Notes under the pieces: generated by a model
What the model was told of the DNA's origin: nothing
What the model saw: the letters and a program-made list of their open reading frames with translations, nothing else
Database searches by the model: none
Program-made: the position numbers and the translations under genes
Shown here: one piece after another, positions 45,345 through 54,545 of the stretch
Numbering within the stretch: position 1 is the first letter of the stretch
Layout of the letters: each line of letters begins with the position of its first letter
NCBI RefSeq assembly: GCF_011046555.1
Contig: NZ_CP049246.1
Coordinates: forward strand, 2,480,001-2,544,000
Length of the DNA stretch: 64,000 nt
Direction of reading: 5' to 3'
From: Sphingobacterium lactis
Lineage (GTDB): Bacteria; Bacteroidota; Bacteroidia; Sphingobacteriales; Sphingobacteriaceae

Positions 45345-47453
45345 GTGAAAACATTCAAACATGTAGAATATCTATGGGATGATGACAAAGCAAGCGCTTT
45401 AGAAGGTGATGAGGTTGCCCTTTTACTTTACAGATCCAATTTATTGGGAGCAGACTTACGTATTACCAATTACGGAGGAGGAAATACCTCTTGTAAGGTA
45501 ATTGATAAGGATCCTTTAACTGGGGAAGCAGTGGAAGTGATGTGGATAAAAGGCTCAGGAGGGGATATCGGAACGTTGAAAAAGTCGGGATTAGCTGCTT
45601 TGTATGTTGATCGATTACGGAATTTGGAAAACGTATATCGGGGAATTGAACATGAGGATGAAATGGTGGAGTTGTTTAACCACTGTATTTTTGATCTTTC
45701 CTCGAAAGCACCTTCAATCGATACACCACTTCATGGATTTTTGCCGTTCAAACATATAGACCATTTGCACCCCGATGCGGCTATTGCGATTGCCGCTGCA
45801 AAAGATGGAAAAAAAATTACGGAGGAACTTTTTGGAGGATCCATTGGTTGGGTGGATTGGCAACGTCCAGGTTTTGATCTTGGAATCAAACTGCGTAGCT
45901 GTCTGGAAGAAAATCCTAACATACGTGGAATTATGCTTGGTTCACATGGTTTGTTTACCTGGGGTGACACAGCCTATGCCTGTTATATGAATTCGCTGGA
46001 GGTCATAGAAAGGTGTGCTGAATACCTAGAGCAAAATTACGGTAAAAAGGGGCCTGTTTTTGGTGGTGAAAAGATTTCAAGCTTACCACCTAACGAACGT
46101 CAAGCACGTGCCGCAAAAATTGCACCCATCCTTCGTGGATTTTGTTCGAGTGAAAGAAATATGATCGGTCACTTTACAGATGATCCTAAAGTATTGGAAT
46201 TTATTAATTCCAATGATCTTGATCGCTTGGCAATTATGGGAACAAGCTGTCCAGATCATTTTCTAAGAACAAAGATTCAGCCTTTAACATTAAAAATAGC
46301 AAAAGATGCCGATCTCAATGATGTAGAAGCTGTCAAGGCGGAGTTGGAGTCTTCTTTTGAAGAATATAGGGAATTGTATTCTAGTTACTACGAATCCTGT
46401 AAACATGAAAATAGCCCAGCAATTCGAGATAGAAATCCAGTCATAATTATTTATCCAGGTGTTGGTATGTTCGCTTTTGCCAAGGATAAACAAACCGCAC
46501 GTGTAGCTTCTGAATTTTATGTAAATGCCATTAACGTAATGCGTGGTGCTGAAGCAGTTAGTTCTTATACTGCACTTCCCCGACAAGAAGCTTTTGATAT
46601 TGAATATTGGCTGCTGGAAGAAGCAAAATTGCAGCGTATGCCCAAGCCTAAATCATTATCTGGAAAAATTGCTTTGGTAACGGGTAGCGCTGGAGGAATA
46701 GGAAAGGCTATTGCCAAAAAATTCGCTGAGGAAGGTGCAGTTGTATTGCTGAACGATATGAATGAAGAGCGATTGGCATCTGCCAAAGATGAATTTATCG
46801 CCTTGTTTGGTAAAGATGCTGTTGCAACAGCTGTTTTGGATGTTACGCAACAGGATCAAATCGAAAGTGCACTTAAAACTGCAGCAATTGAATTTGGAGG
46901 GGTTGATATCGTTGTCAACAATGCTGGATTATCGATTTCTAAAACAATCGAGGATCACGTACAAAAGGACTGGGACTTATTATATAATGTTTTGGTGAAG
47001 GGTCAGTTTTTAGTTACCCAAGCCGCAACGCACGTGTTAAAAGCACAAGGCATTGGAGGTGATGTCATCAATATCGTCAGTAAGAACGCTTTAGTTAGTG
47101 GACCTAATAATGCAGGTTACGGCAGTGCCAAGGCTGCGCAACTTCATCTCAGTAGACTAAATGCGGCAGAATTAGGAATGGCGAAAATTCGAGTAAATGT
47201 CGTAAATCCCGATGCTGTAATTTCTGATAGCAATATCTGGGCTGGAGGCTGGGCTGAAGGACGTGCAAAGGCTTATGGTATTTCTGTCGAAGAATTACCC
47301 GCATACTACGCTAAACGAACGCTGCTGAACGAAATTATTTTACCTGTTGACATTGCAAATGCATGTTTTGCCTTTGTGGGTGGAAATCTAAATAAATCAA
47401 CAGGGAATGTCCTGAATGTGGATGGGGGAGTTGCCATGGCTTTTGTACGCTAG
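45345..47453 (+). CDS. rhaEW: Bifunctional rhamnulose-1-phosphate aldolase / L-lactaldehyde dehydrogenase
   Basis: 702 residues from a GTG start. Residues ~1-420 form a class II (fuculose-type) aldolase with metal-site histidines in HGFLPFKHIDHLHPDA and a later HG in MLGSHGLF. From ~435 a short-chain dehydrogenase starts with GKIALVTGSAGGIGKAIAKK, continues with NNAG and ends with the YGSAK catalytic pair. The fusion splits rhamnulose-1-phosphate to DHAP plus L-lactaldehyde and oxidises the latter to L-lactate; it is the standard arrangement in Bacteroidota and several other phyla. Lies between rhaT and rhaI in one operon. Confidence 0.93.
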   Translation: MKTFKHVEYLWDDDKASALEGDEVALLLYRSNLLGADLRITNYGGGNTSCKVIDKDPLTGEAVEVMWIKGSGGDIGTLKKSGLAALYVDRLRNLENVYRGIEHEDEMVELFNHCIFDLSSKAPSIDTPLHGFLPFKHIDHLHPDAAIAIAAAKDGKKITEELFGGSIGWVDWQRPGFDLGIKLRSCLEENPNIRGIMLGSHGLFTWGDTAYACYMNSLEVIERCAEYLEQNYGKKGPVFGGEKISSLPPNERQARAAKIAPILRGFCSSERNMIGHFTDDPKVLEFINSNDLDRLAIMGTSCPDHFLRTKIQPLTLKIAKDADLNDVEAVKAELESSFEEYRELYSSYYESCKHENSPAIRDRNPVIIIYPGVGMFAFAKDKQTARVASEFYVNAINVMRGAEAVSSYTALPRQEAFDIEYWLLEEAKLQRMPKPKSLSGKIALVTGSAGGIGKAIAKKFAEEGAVVLLNDMNEERLASAKDEFIALFGKDAVATAVLDVTQQDQIESALKTAAIEFGGVDIVVNNAGLSISKTIEDHVQKDWDLLYNVLVKGQFLVTQAATHVLKAQGIGGDVINIVSKNALVSGPNNAGYGSAKAAQLHLSRLNAAELGMAKIRVNVVNPDAVISDSNIWAGGWAEGRAKAYGISVEELPAYYAKRTLLNEIILPVDIANACFAFVGGNLNKSTGNVLNVDGGVAMAFVR

Positions 47454-47492
47454 GAGATAAGTTGAATCTGTTACTGTTTAAATATTGAAGAC

Positions 47493-48767
47493 GTGAAATT
47501 AGAACAAAATAAAATTGATAGCCACAATGCTGACCTATATGAAAAGCATCAAAAGAAATTGGCTTATCTTCAAAAAGAGTTACCGGAATCTGAAGAAATC
47601 ATTAAGAAATTACAAGATTTCCAAATAGCGATACCAAGCTGGGCATTAGGCACAGGCGGTACCAGGTTTGGTCGTTTTTCAGGAGCGGGTGAGCCAGGTT
47701 CTCTGGAACAAAAAATAGAAGACGTGGGATTATTACATGCAATAAATAAAAGCAGCGGAGCGATATCATTACATATTCCATGGGATATCCCCCAAGATGC
47801 CGAAAAAATAAAAAATCTTGCCAAATCTTATGGACTAAAATTCGATGCAGTTAACTCCAACACTTTTCAGGATCAAAAAGGGCAGGAGCATAGCTATAAA
47901 TTTGGCTCCCTTCACCACGTCGATCCAAATGTTAGGAATCAAGCAATAGCCCATAATATTGAAGTTATTAAATATGGAAAAGATTTGGGATCCAAGGCTT
48001 TAACCGTTTGGTTGGCTGATGGTTCCTCTTTCCCAGGGCAATTGAATTTTAGGGAGGCCTTTCAGAATACACTTGCATCTTTGCAAGCCATTTATGCTGA
48101 ATTACCGGAGGATTGGAAGATGTTTGTTGAATATAAAGGTTTTGAACCAAATTTTTATTCTACAACGATTGCTGATTGGGGACAATCCCTTCTTTTAGCA
48201 AATAAACTGGGAGAAAAGGCCTACACCTTAGTTGATCTAGGGCATCATCAACCTAATGTTAATATTGAACAGATTGTTGCCATTTTATTAGGCGAGAATA
48301 AATTGGGAGGTTTTCATTTCAATGATAGTAAATATGCAGATGATGACCTCACTGCGGGAGCGATTAAACCGTATCAATTGTTTTTGATTTTCAATGAACT
48401 TGTGGATGGTTTAGCTTATCAAGGATTAGATTTCGCATCCAGTTTAGGTTGGATGATCGATGCCTCGCATAACCTTAAAGATCCATTGCTTGACCTGATG
48501 CAGTCTGTGGAAGCCATTAAAATTGCCTATGCACAAGCTTTACTGGTGGATAGGAAGGCCTTGAAAATTGCACAACAGGAGAACAATGTTGTCCGAGCTC
48601 AAGAAATTCTCCAAGATGCGTACAGAACAGATGTTCGACCACTGCTTGCTGAGTCTAGGCATCGGAATGGTGCAGCTCTTAATCCTGTCCAATTATTTGA
48701 AGATTTAAACTTGCGCGCGGCATTAATTAAGGAACGTGGTCATCAAGGAATTGCCACTGGGTTATAA
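47493..48767 (+). CDS. rhaI: L-rhamnose isomerase, RhaI type
   Basis: 424 residues from a GTG start 39 bases after rhaEW. It is the TIM-barrel sugar isomerase of the Pseudomonas stutzeri RhaI kind, rather than the E. coli RhaA kind: IPSWALGTGGTRFGRF near the N terminus, then VDLGHHQPNVN and FHFNDSKYADDDL carrying likely metal ligands. It converts L-rhamnose to L-rhamnulose. Order rhaT-rhaEW-rhaI-rhaB gives a full pathway. Confidence 0.9.
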   Translation: MKLEQNKIDSHNADLYEKHQKKLAYLQKELPESEEIIKKLQDFQIAIPSWALGTGGTRFGRFSGAGEPGSLEQKIEDVGLLHAINKSSGAISLHIPWDIPQDAEKIKNLAKSYGLKFDAVNSNTFQDQKGQEHSYKFGSLHHVDPNVRNQAIAHNIEVIKYGKDLGSKALTVWLADGSSFPGQLNFREAFQNTLASLQAIYAELPEDWKMFVEYKGFEPNFYSTTIADWGQSLLLANKLGEKAYTLVDLGHHQPNVNIEQIVAILLGENKLGGFHFNDSKYADDDLTAGAIKPYQLFLIFNELVDGLAYQGLDFASSLGWMIDASHNLKDPLLDLMQSVEAIKIAYAQALLVDRKALKIAQQENNVVRAQEILQDAYRTDVRPLLAESRHRNGAALNPVQLFEDLNLRAALIKERGHQGIATGL

Positions 48768-48771
48768 TATA

Positions 48772-50124
48772 ATGGTGAAGAAGAGGATACCTGTGATTGC
48801 CATCTTTGATGTCGGCAAGACCAATAAGAAATTGTTTCTATTTGATGAACATTATCAAATTGTTTTTGAACGCACTGCGAGATTTCTTGAAACCGTAGAT
48901 GAGGATGGTGATCCATGTGAAAATATCGATAGCCTACGGTTATCGGTATTTGATTCGCTCCACGAGGTATTTAGACATACGGAATTCGAAATAAAGGCAA
49001 TCAATTTTGCCTCATACGGAGCCAGTTTTGTCTATCTTGATCAATCTGGTAAACCTTTAACCCCGTTATATAATTACCTGAAATCGTATCCTGAACCGTT
49101 AACAAACGAGCTGCACGCTTCGTATGGAGGGGTGGAGCAATTTTCTATTGACACAGCATCGCCCGCACTGGGGAGTCTAAATTCAGGTTTACAAGTCTTC
49201 CGGTTGGCTAAGGAAAAACCTGATATATATACACAGGTTAAATATGCTGTTCACCTTCCACAATACCTGAGTTTTTTGGTGACAGGGCAAGTATTCTCAG
49301 ATATGACAAGCATTGGTTGCCATACTGCTTTATGGGATTTCAAGCAAAACGATTACCATCAATGGGTTCGGGATATTCAATTGGATCAGAAATTACCACC
49401 GATCGTAGCAGGTGATGAGGTGTTTCCAGCTGCATTCCCCGGTAGTCCCTTTAAAGTCGGGATTGGTCTTCATGATAGCTCATCTGCCTTGATCCCTTAT
49501 CTACTGAACTTTCATGAACCTTTTATCTTAATATCTACTGGCACTTGGTGTATCTCCTTAAATCCATTTAATCAGGAGCCGTTGACGAAGCAAGAATTAA
49601 CGCAGGATGCGCTGTTCTACATGAATTATACCGGTAGACCGATTAAGGCTTCAAGATTGTTCGCGGGATATGAACACGAGCAGCAAACGCAAAGAATAGC
49701 TCAATATTTTTCTATCTCTAAAACGAAATTTAGACACTTGGAAATTGATTGGAACTTAATAGATGAAGTTAAGCAAAAATATGATCATGCGACCCTGGAA
49801 GATTTCAAATTAGTGGATCTTGCGGAATTCAGAGATTATGAACATGCTTACCATGCGTTCATGCTTTGTTTGATACAATCGCAAGTAGAAAGCCTGAGTT
49901 TAATTTTGGAGGAAGGAAATGTTTCTAAAATCTTTGTAGATGGGGGGTTCAGCAATAACGATATTTATATGAATCTCTTGGCTAAATCATACTGTAAAAT
50001 TGAAGTCTATGCAGCTTCTATGGCACAGGCAACAGCTATTGGAGCAGCACTTGTCATTCATGACCATTGGAATAGCCAATCTATTCCGAGTAACATCATC
50101 AATCTCAGGTATTATCGGTGCTAA
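48772..50124 (+). CDS. rhaB: L-rhamnulokinase (FGGY family)
   Basis: 450 residues from the ATG at 48772, four bases after the rhaI stop; an in-frame start at 48736 would overlap rhaI. FGGY-kinase features include the phosphate-binding FDVGKTNKKLFLFD at the N terminus, ISTGTWCISLNPF, and IFVDGGFSNNDIYMNLLA with AQATAIGAAL near the C terminus. It phosphorylates L-rhamnulose for RhaEW. Last gene of the operon; 13 bases separate its stop from the end of the converging LacI gene, and no terminator hairpin is seen there. Confidence 0.9.
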   Translation: MVKKRIPVIAIFDVGKTNKKLFLFDEHYQIVFERTARFLETVDEDGDPCENIDSLRLSVFDSLHEVFRHTEFEIKAINFASYGASFVYLDQSGKPLTPLYNYLKSYPEPLTNELHASYGGVEQFSIDTASPALGSLNSGLQVFRLAKEKPDIYTQVKYAVHLPQYLSFLVTGQVFSDMTSIGCHTALWDFKQNDYHQWVRDIQLDQKLPPIVAGDEVFPAAFPGSPFKVGIGLHDSSSALIPYLLNFHEPFILISTGTWCISLNPFNQEPLTKQELTQDALFYMNYTGRPIKASRLFAGYEHEQQTQRIAQYFSISKTKFRHLEIDWNLIDEVKQKYDHATLEDFKLVDLAEFRDYEHAYHAFMLCLIQSQVESLSLILEEGNVSKIFVDGGFSNNDIYMNLLAKSYCKIEVYAASMAQATAIGAALVIHDHWNSQSIPSNIINLRYYRC

Positions 50125-50137
50125 AGAAGGATCTACA

Positions 50138-51151
50138 TTATTTTGCAATAAACTCCGTTCCTAGGATAATGTGCTCGTAAGCCTCTTCACGATGTTTGGA
50201 CTCAATCTGTCCAATCAATAATTCCGCAGCTCTTTTGCCAATTTCAAAAGCAGGTTGTCTAACCGTCGATATTTCAGGGGTAAAAAGACTTACTACCTTG
50301 GAATTTGTAAAACCCGCAACTTCAATGTTTAATTGAAGGTATTCTTGATTTTGTTTGATAGCTAATAGATAACCTGTGGTTAGCTTATCACCTGATATGA
50401 AAATACCATCTATATCCTGCTCAATCAATTCTGCTACAGCCTGATTGATTTCGTCTTGGTGAAGACCTCCATATTTGCAATATTTTACAAGTTTCGGATC
50501 GAAATCCAAACCACCTGCTAAAAGACCAGTTTTGTACCCAGATAATCTCTCCTTTGTAATCGAAAGATGTTCTGCACTGGTTAAATGGCCGATTCTTTTT
50601 TTTCCAGATTTTTGTAGGTAATCTACAGCCTGATAGGCACCCATTCTGTTATCTATGGTTACTTTGTGGGCTTGGATTTCGGATGGTACGCGGTCAAAAA
50701 AAACAATAGGGAATCCTTTCTCTGTCAAATTTTGTAAATATTGGATGTCTGTAGTTTCAGAAGATAAGGCCATCAGTAATCCGTCCATGGACCGTGAATA
50801 AAAATGTTCTACATTTAGCCTTTCCCGATCTGCAGATTCCCTCGTCTGTGAGATCACAACCTGATAGTTCTTATCATAAGCAATTGACTCGATGCCATCA
50901 ATAACCTGGGAAAAGAAATTATTTGCTATTTCACTTACTATAATGCCTAAACTATAACTCTTGCGTTCCTTTAAACTCCTTGCAATAGGATTTACCCTGT
51001 AATTTATCTTCTCCGCATATGCAATGACCAATTTCTTTGTCTCCGTACTGATTTCATAGCTGTCGCGTAATGCTCTAGATACAGTAGATGGAGAAAGGTT
51101 CAAGGCTTTCGCAATATCTTTAATGGTATAATTTTCAAAAGGCATAGTCAT
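50138..51151 (-). CDS. LacI-family transcriptional regulator
   Basis: 337 residues. The N-terminal helix-turn-helix and hinge read TIKDIAKALNLSPSTVSRAL and NPIARSLKERKSYSLG; the remainder is a periplasmic-binding-protein-like effector domain (GIIVSEIANNFFSQVIDGIE, GFPIVFFDRVP, VDYLQKSGKKRIGHLT). LacI proteins repress genes until a sugar binds. The most likely targets are the pectin and galacturonate units nearby, where a shared CG-centred palindrome appears at 60653 and 61842. Effector unknown; a galacturonate pathway intermediate is a guess. Confidence 0.93.
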   Translation of the reverse strand: MTMPFENYTIKDIAKALNLSPSTVSRALRDSYEISTETKKLVIAYAEKINYRVNPIARSLKERKSYSLGIIVSEIANNFFSQVIDGIESIAYDKNYQVVISQTRESADRERLNVEHFYSRSMDGLLMALSSETTDIQYLQNLTEKGFPIVFFDRVPSEIQAHKVTIDNRMGAYQAVDYLQKSGKKRIGHLTSAEHLSITKERLSGYKTGLLAGGLDFDPKLVKYCKYGGLHQDEINQAVAELIEQDIDGIFISGDKLTTGYLLAIKQNQEYLQLNIEVAGFTNSKVVSLFTPEISTVRQPAFEIGKRAAELLIGQIESKHREEAYEHIILGTEFIAK

Positions 51152-51256
51152 AAATGTACAAAAAAATGAAATGGAAATGATGTAATTAATTTGTTGCCAA
51201 TATAGTGCAGAAAATAATAAAATACTGAAATATGAGGCAGCAATCGGAAATAAAAT

Positions 51257-51283
51257 AAGGCTGTATTCGAACGATACAGCCTT
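51257..51283 (-). terminator. Hairpin terminator after the aldehyde dehydrogenase gene
   Basis: A perfect 10-bp stem AAGGCTGTAT (51257-51266) / ATACAGCCTT (51274-51283) with a seven-base loop; on the minus strand it is followed by TTATTTTATTT. It lies 32 bases after the stop of the dehydrogenase gene and separates it from the LacI gene, which therefore probably has its own promoter. Confidence 0.85.
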
Positions 51284-51315
51284 GGGTTGTTTATTTGTAT
51301 TAATTTAAGGAGAGA

Positions 51316-52935
51316 CTAAAAAATAAACTTTGTACTCAAGAAGTTGGAAGTGTTTTCATTCACGATGCCATTTAATAGCTTTTTGTTTTGATCCGTTTCC
51401 TTCGTAGCTACTAAAGATCGGATGGAAAAGGAACGAAGGGCATCAAAAACAGATAATGTTCCTTCGGCACTATCCTTTCGACCTGTGAATGGAAAGGTGT
51501 CTGGTCCTCTTTGACACTGGCAATTGATATTTACACGACTTACTTGGTTCACCAAAGGTGTTATCAATGAGGATATAACTGATTCATTGTTGCTGAAAAC
51601 ACTAACTTGCTGGCCATGTGAAGATTCAATAAGGTAGTTGATTGGTTCTTCCAGATCATCAAAAGGAATGACAGGGATTACAGGTCCGAACTGTTCCTCC
51701 CGATAGAGTTTCATTTGTGAATTTATAGGATAAACGATAGCAGGATAGAAGAAGGATTCCAATGACTCTCCACCATGTGGATTGATAATTTTAGCACCCT
51801 TCTCTTTCGCATCATCGAGGCATTCCTTAAGATAACCTGGCTTATTTGGCTCTGGCAGGGGAGTCAAGAACACTCCTTTTTCCCATGGCATCCCGTATTT
51901 TAACTGACCAACCTTTTGACTTAGTTTCTGTAGGAATTCCTGGGCCAGGCTTCTGTGCACATAGACGATCTTGATTGCAGTACATCGCTGTCCATTAAAG
52001 GATAATGAACCCAAGACAGTTTCAGAAACTGCCAAATCTAGATCCGCATCCCGAGTTATGATTGCCGCGTTTTTTGCGTCCAGCCCCAAGATAGCACGGA
52101 GACGATTTACTTTTGGATGTAATTTTTTCAGTTCATCAGCTACTCTACTGGATCCAATTAATGTCAAAACATTGATTTTTCCAGATTTCATCAACTCAGG
52201 TACGATTTTATTTCCCCTTCCGTAGATTGTATTGACAACTCCTTTGGGGAAACTTGTTCTAAATGCATCCAGTAGAGGATAATGTAATAAAGTTCCGTGT
52301 TTAGGTGGTTTGAATAAAAGGGTATTTCCCATGATCAACGCTGGAATCAAAGTCGTAAAAGTCTCATTCAGCGGATAGTTAAATGGACCCATACATAATA
52401 CCACGCCTAAAGGTGAACGACGAATCTGCGCTATAATACCCTGCTCGATCTGAAAACGAGAAGAGTCGCGATCAAGGTCCTTTAATGCCTCAATCGTAGC
52501 GTAAATATATTCCACAGTTCGGTCAAATTCCTTTTCGGAATCTGAAATGGATTTGCCAATTTCCCACATGATCAATCGCACAACAATTTCCTTTTGCGAT
52601 ATCATTTTCTGGGTAAATGATTCTACGCAAGCGATCCTATCCGCCACACTCATGGTTGGCCATTCGCCACGTCCATTATCGTAAGCATTTACAGCGGCAT
52701 CTAAAGCTTCCATAGATTCTTTTTCTGTACCCACTGGATAGCTCCCAATCCTTTTCCTTTGAAGTCCATTCTTGGTTTGAATACAAATAGGGGAGAAAAC
52801 GTCATTGACTTCTCCCTGCCAAGGTAACAACTCCCCATTGGAGAGGTATTCCCGCTGATCAATTTCTTCTGTTAGGACGAATTCTCTAGGAATGTCCTCT
52901 TCTTGAAGAAAGATTTGTTGTAAATCTAATTCCAT
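51316..52935 (-). CDS. GapN-like NADP-dependent (non-phosphorylating) glyceraldehyde-3-phosphate dehydrogenase
   Basis: 539 residues of the aldehyde dehydrogenase superfamily. The Rossmann domain has MGPFNYPLNETFTTLIPAL; the catalytic Cys318 is in FNGQRCTAIK. The C-terminal block INCQCQRGPDTFPFTGRKDS is characteristic of the ~540-residue GapN-type group in Bacteroidota. At the position of the usual ELGGK motif the sequence is LGLDAKN, so the general-base Glu appears replaced. It would oxidise glyceraldehyde 3-phosphate to 3-phosphoglycerate while making NADPH; another aldehyde is possible. It stands alone between the LacI gene and the uxa operon, on the same strand. Confidence 0.8.
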   Translation of the reverse strand: MELDLQQIFLQEEDIPREFVLTEEIDQREYLSNGELLPWQGEVNDVFSPICIQTKNGLQRKRIGSYPVGTEKESMEALDAAVNAYDNGRGEWPTMSVADRIACVESFTQKMISQKEIVVRLIMWEIGKSISDSEKEFDRTVEYIYATIEALKDLDRDSSRFQIEQGIIAQIRRSPLGVVLCMGPFNYPLNETFTTLIPALIMGNTLLFKPPKHGTLLHYPLLDAFRTSFPKGVVNTIYGRGNKIVPELMKSGKINVLTLIGSSRVADELKKLHPKVNRLRAILGLDAKNAAIITRDADLDLAVSETVLGSLSFNGQRCTAIKIVYVHRSLAQEFLQKLSQKVGQLKYGMPWEKGVFLTPLPEPNKPGYLKECLDDAKEKGAKIINPHGGESLESFFYPAIVYPINSQMKLYREEQFGPVIPVIPFDDLEEPINYLIESSHGQQVSVFSNNESVISSLITPLVNQVSRVNINCQCQRGPDTFPFTGRKDSAEGTLSVFDALRSFSIRSLVATKETDQNKKLLNGIVNENTSNFLSTKFIF

Positions 52936-52988
52936 ATTTATTCCGTTATAGGTTGATTATATACTAAAATGCATGTGGGATTTTTTAG

Positions 52989-53014
52989 GTTGGGGGTCAA
53001 TGAAGCCCCCCAAC
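52989..53014. other. GC-rich hairpin between the aldehyde dehydrogenase and uxaC genes
   Basis: GTTGGGGG (52989-52996) pairs with CCCCCAAC (53007-53014) around a ten-base loop. Neither side has a proper T-run (the minus strand continues CTAAAAAATC), so it is not a standard terminator. It could end the uxa transcript weakly or form a leader structure for the dehydrogenase gene, whose ATG lies 54 bases further along the minus strand. Confidence 0.4.
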
Positions 53015-53135
53015 ACTAAAACCAAACAAATACAATAGGTTTTTTACTAATTTTCTTTACCAAAAATATTTTTAGGCTGGAACTTTTGGTTGTTCCTTTC
53101 ATCGTCAAGAAATGATGATGAATGCATCTTAACTT

Positions 53136-54536
53136 TTAAAAATTGAAATATGTTTTTGCATTGTTGTAGCTAATATCTTTGATGATGCCACCGATCAAAT
53201 CACGGTCATCGGGAAGCTCACCATTTACAACATCCTGACCAAAAATATCACAGATTAAACGTCTAAAGTATTCATGACGCGGAAAAGAGAGAAAACTTCT
53301 TGAATCGGTCAACATTCCGACCAAGCAACTCAGCAATCCCATATTGGATAGTGCATTAATTTGCTTCGTCATGCCATCCTTCTGATCCAAAAACCACCAT
53401 GCCGATCCAAATTGAATCTTTCCCTTTATGGAACCATCATTGAAATTTCCGATCATAGTCGCTATCAATTCATTATCCGCGGGATTTAAATTGTATAGAA
53501 TTGTTTTGGCTAATTTATCTTGATCATCCAACCTATTTAAGAATTTGGATAGCGCACGAGCCTGGCTAAAATCACCAATGGAGTCCCATCCCGTATCAGG
53601 ACCATTCACCCGCAACATCCGTGCATTATTGTTCCGGAGGGCACCCAAATGGTATTGTTGAACCCATCCTTTTTCATGGTCCCATTCCGCAAATTGAAGG
53701 AGCATTGCTGATTTAAACTTTAAGACGTCCTCCGGCGAAAGTGCTTTTCCTGTCCTTAACGTGTCGAATATTTTCGAGATCTCACTGTCGGAAAAATCTT
53801 CGGCATAAATCTGTTCCAAACCATGATCGGATATGGAACATCCGTTTTCAGCGAAATAGTCATGTCTAGATTTTAAAGCCTGGATATATTCTTGATACGT
53901 TCCGATGGATTTGTTGCTTACTTTTTCCAAACTTTGGATATAATCATTCATACCAGCGACATCCTCTGCCTGCATTGCTTTGTCAGGTCGGAATGCTGGT
54001 AACATCTTAAAAGATTCCTTCTCCGAAGCAAATTGTTTATGGTAATTTAATGAATCGATCGGGTCATCTGTAGTACATACGACCTCTACATTCATTTTCT
54101 TCAGTAAACCGCGAACAGAGAATTCAGGTTGTCCTAATTTTTCTGCTGTTTGTTCGTAAATCTTTTCTGCCGTTTTGGGTGTCAAGAGATCCGTAATGCC
54201 AAAATAGCGTTGCAATTCCAGATGAGTCCAATGATACAATGGATTTCGCATGGTATAAGGCACGGTTTCAGCCCATTTCAGGAATTTTTCCTTATCTGTA
54301 GCATCTCCAGTTATATATTTTTCCTTGATGCCAAAAGTGCGCATTGCTCGCCATTTATAATGATCACCATTTAACCAAACCTGTGTAATGTTATCAAATT
54401 GCTTATTATTGGCAATTTGTTCTGGGATCAAATGGTTATGGTAATCAATAATCGGCTGTTGCTTAGCAAAGTTGTGATATAGGTCCTGAGCAATTTCGCT
54501 CTGTAATAAGAAGTTTTCGTCTAAAAATTTTTTCAT
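53136..54536 (-). CDS. uxaC: Uronate isomerase (D-galacturonate/D-glucuronate isomerase)
   Basis: 466 residues, full family length. The N-terminal metal-site segment IIDYHNHLIPEQIANN and blocks such as YKWRAMRTFGI, CTTDDPIDSLNYH and DSRSFLSFPRHEYFRRL are typical of UxaC. It interconverts D-galacturonate with D-tagaturonate and D-glucuronate with D-fructuronate in the cytoplasm. It is the last gene of the minus-strand unit GH28-GH105-uxaB-uxaA-uxaC, nine bases after uxaA. Confidence 0.96.
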   Translation of the reverse strand: MKKFLDENFLLQSEIAQDLYHNFAKQQPIIDYHNHLIPEQIANNKQFDNITQVWLNGDHYKWRAMRTFGIKEKYITGDATDKEKFLKWAETVPYTMRNPLYHWTHLELQRYFGITDLLTPKTAEKIYEQTAEKLGQPEFSVRGLLKKMNVEVVCTTDDPIDSLNYHKQFASEKESFKMLPAFRPDKAMQAEDVAGMNDYIQSLEKVSNKSIGTYQEYIQALKSRHDYFAENGCSISDHGLEQIYAEDFSDSEISKIFDTLRTGKALSPEDVLKFKSAMLLQFAEWDHEKGWVQQYHLGALRNNNARMLRVNGPDTGWDSIGDFSQARALSKFLNRLDDQDKLAKTILYNLNPADNELIATMIGNFNDGSIKGKIQFGSAWWFLDQKDGMTKQINALSNMGLLSCLVGMLTDSRSFLSFPRHEYFRRLICDIFGQDVVNGELPDDRDLIGGIIKDISYNNAKTYFNF

Positions 54537-54545
54537 GATCGTTCT

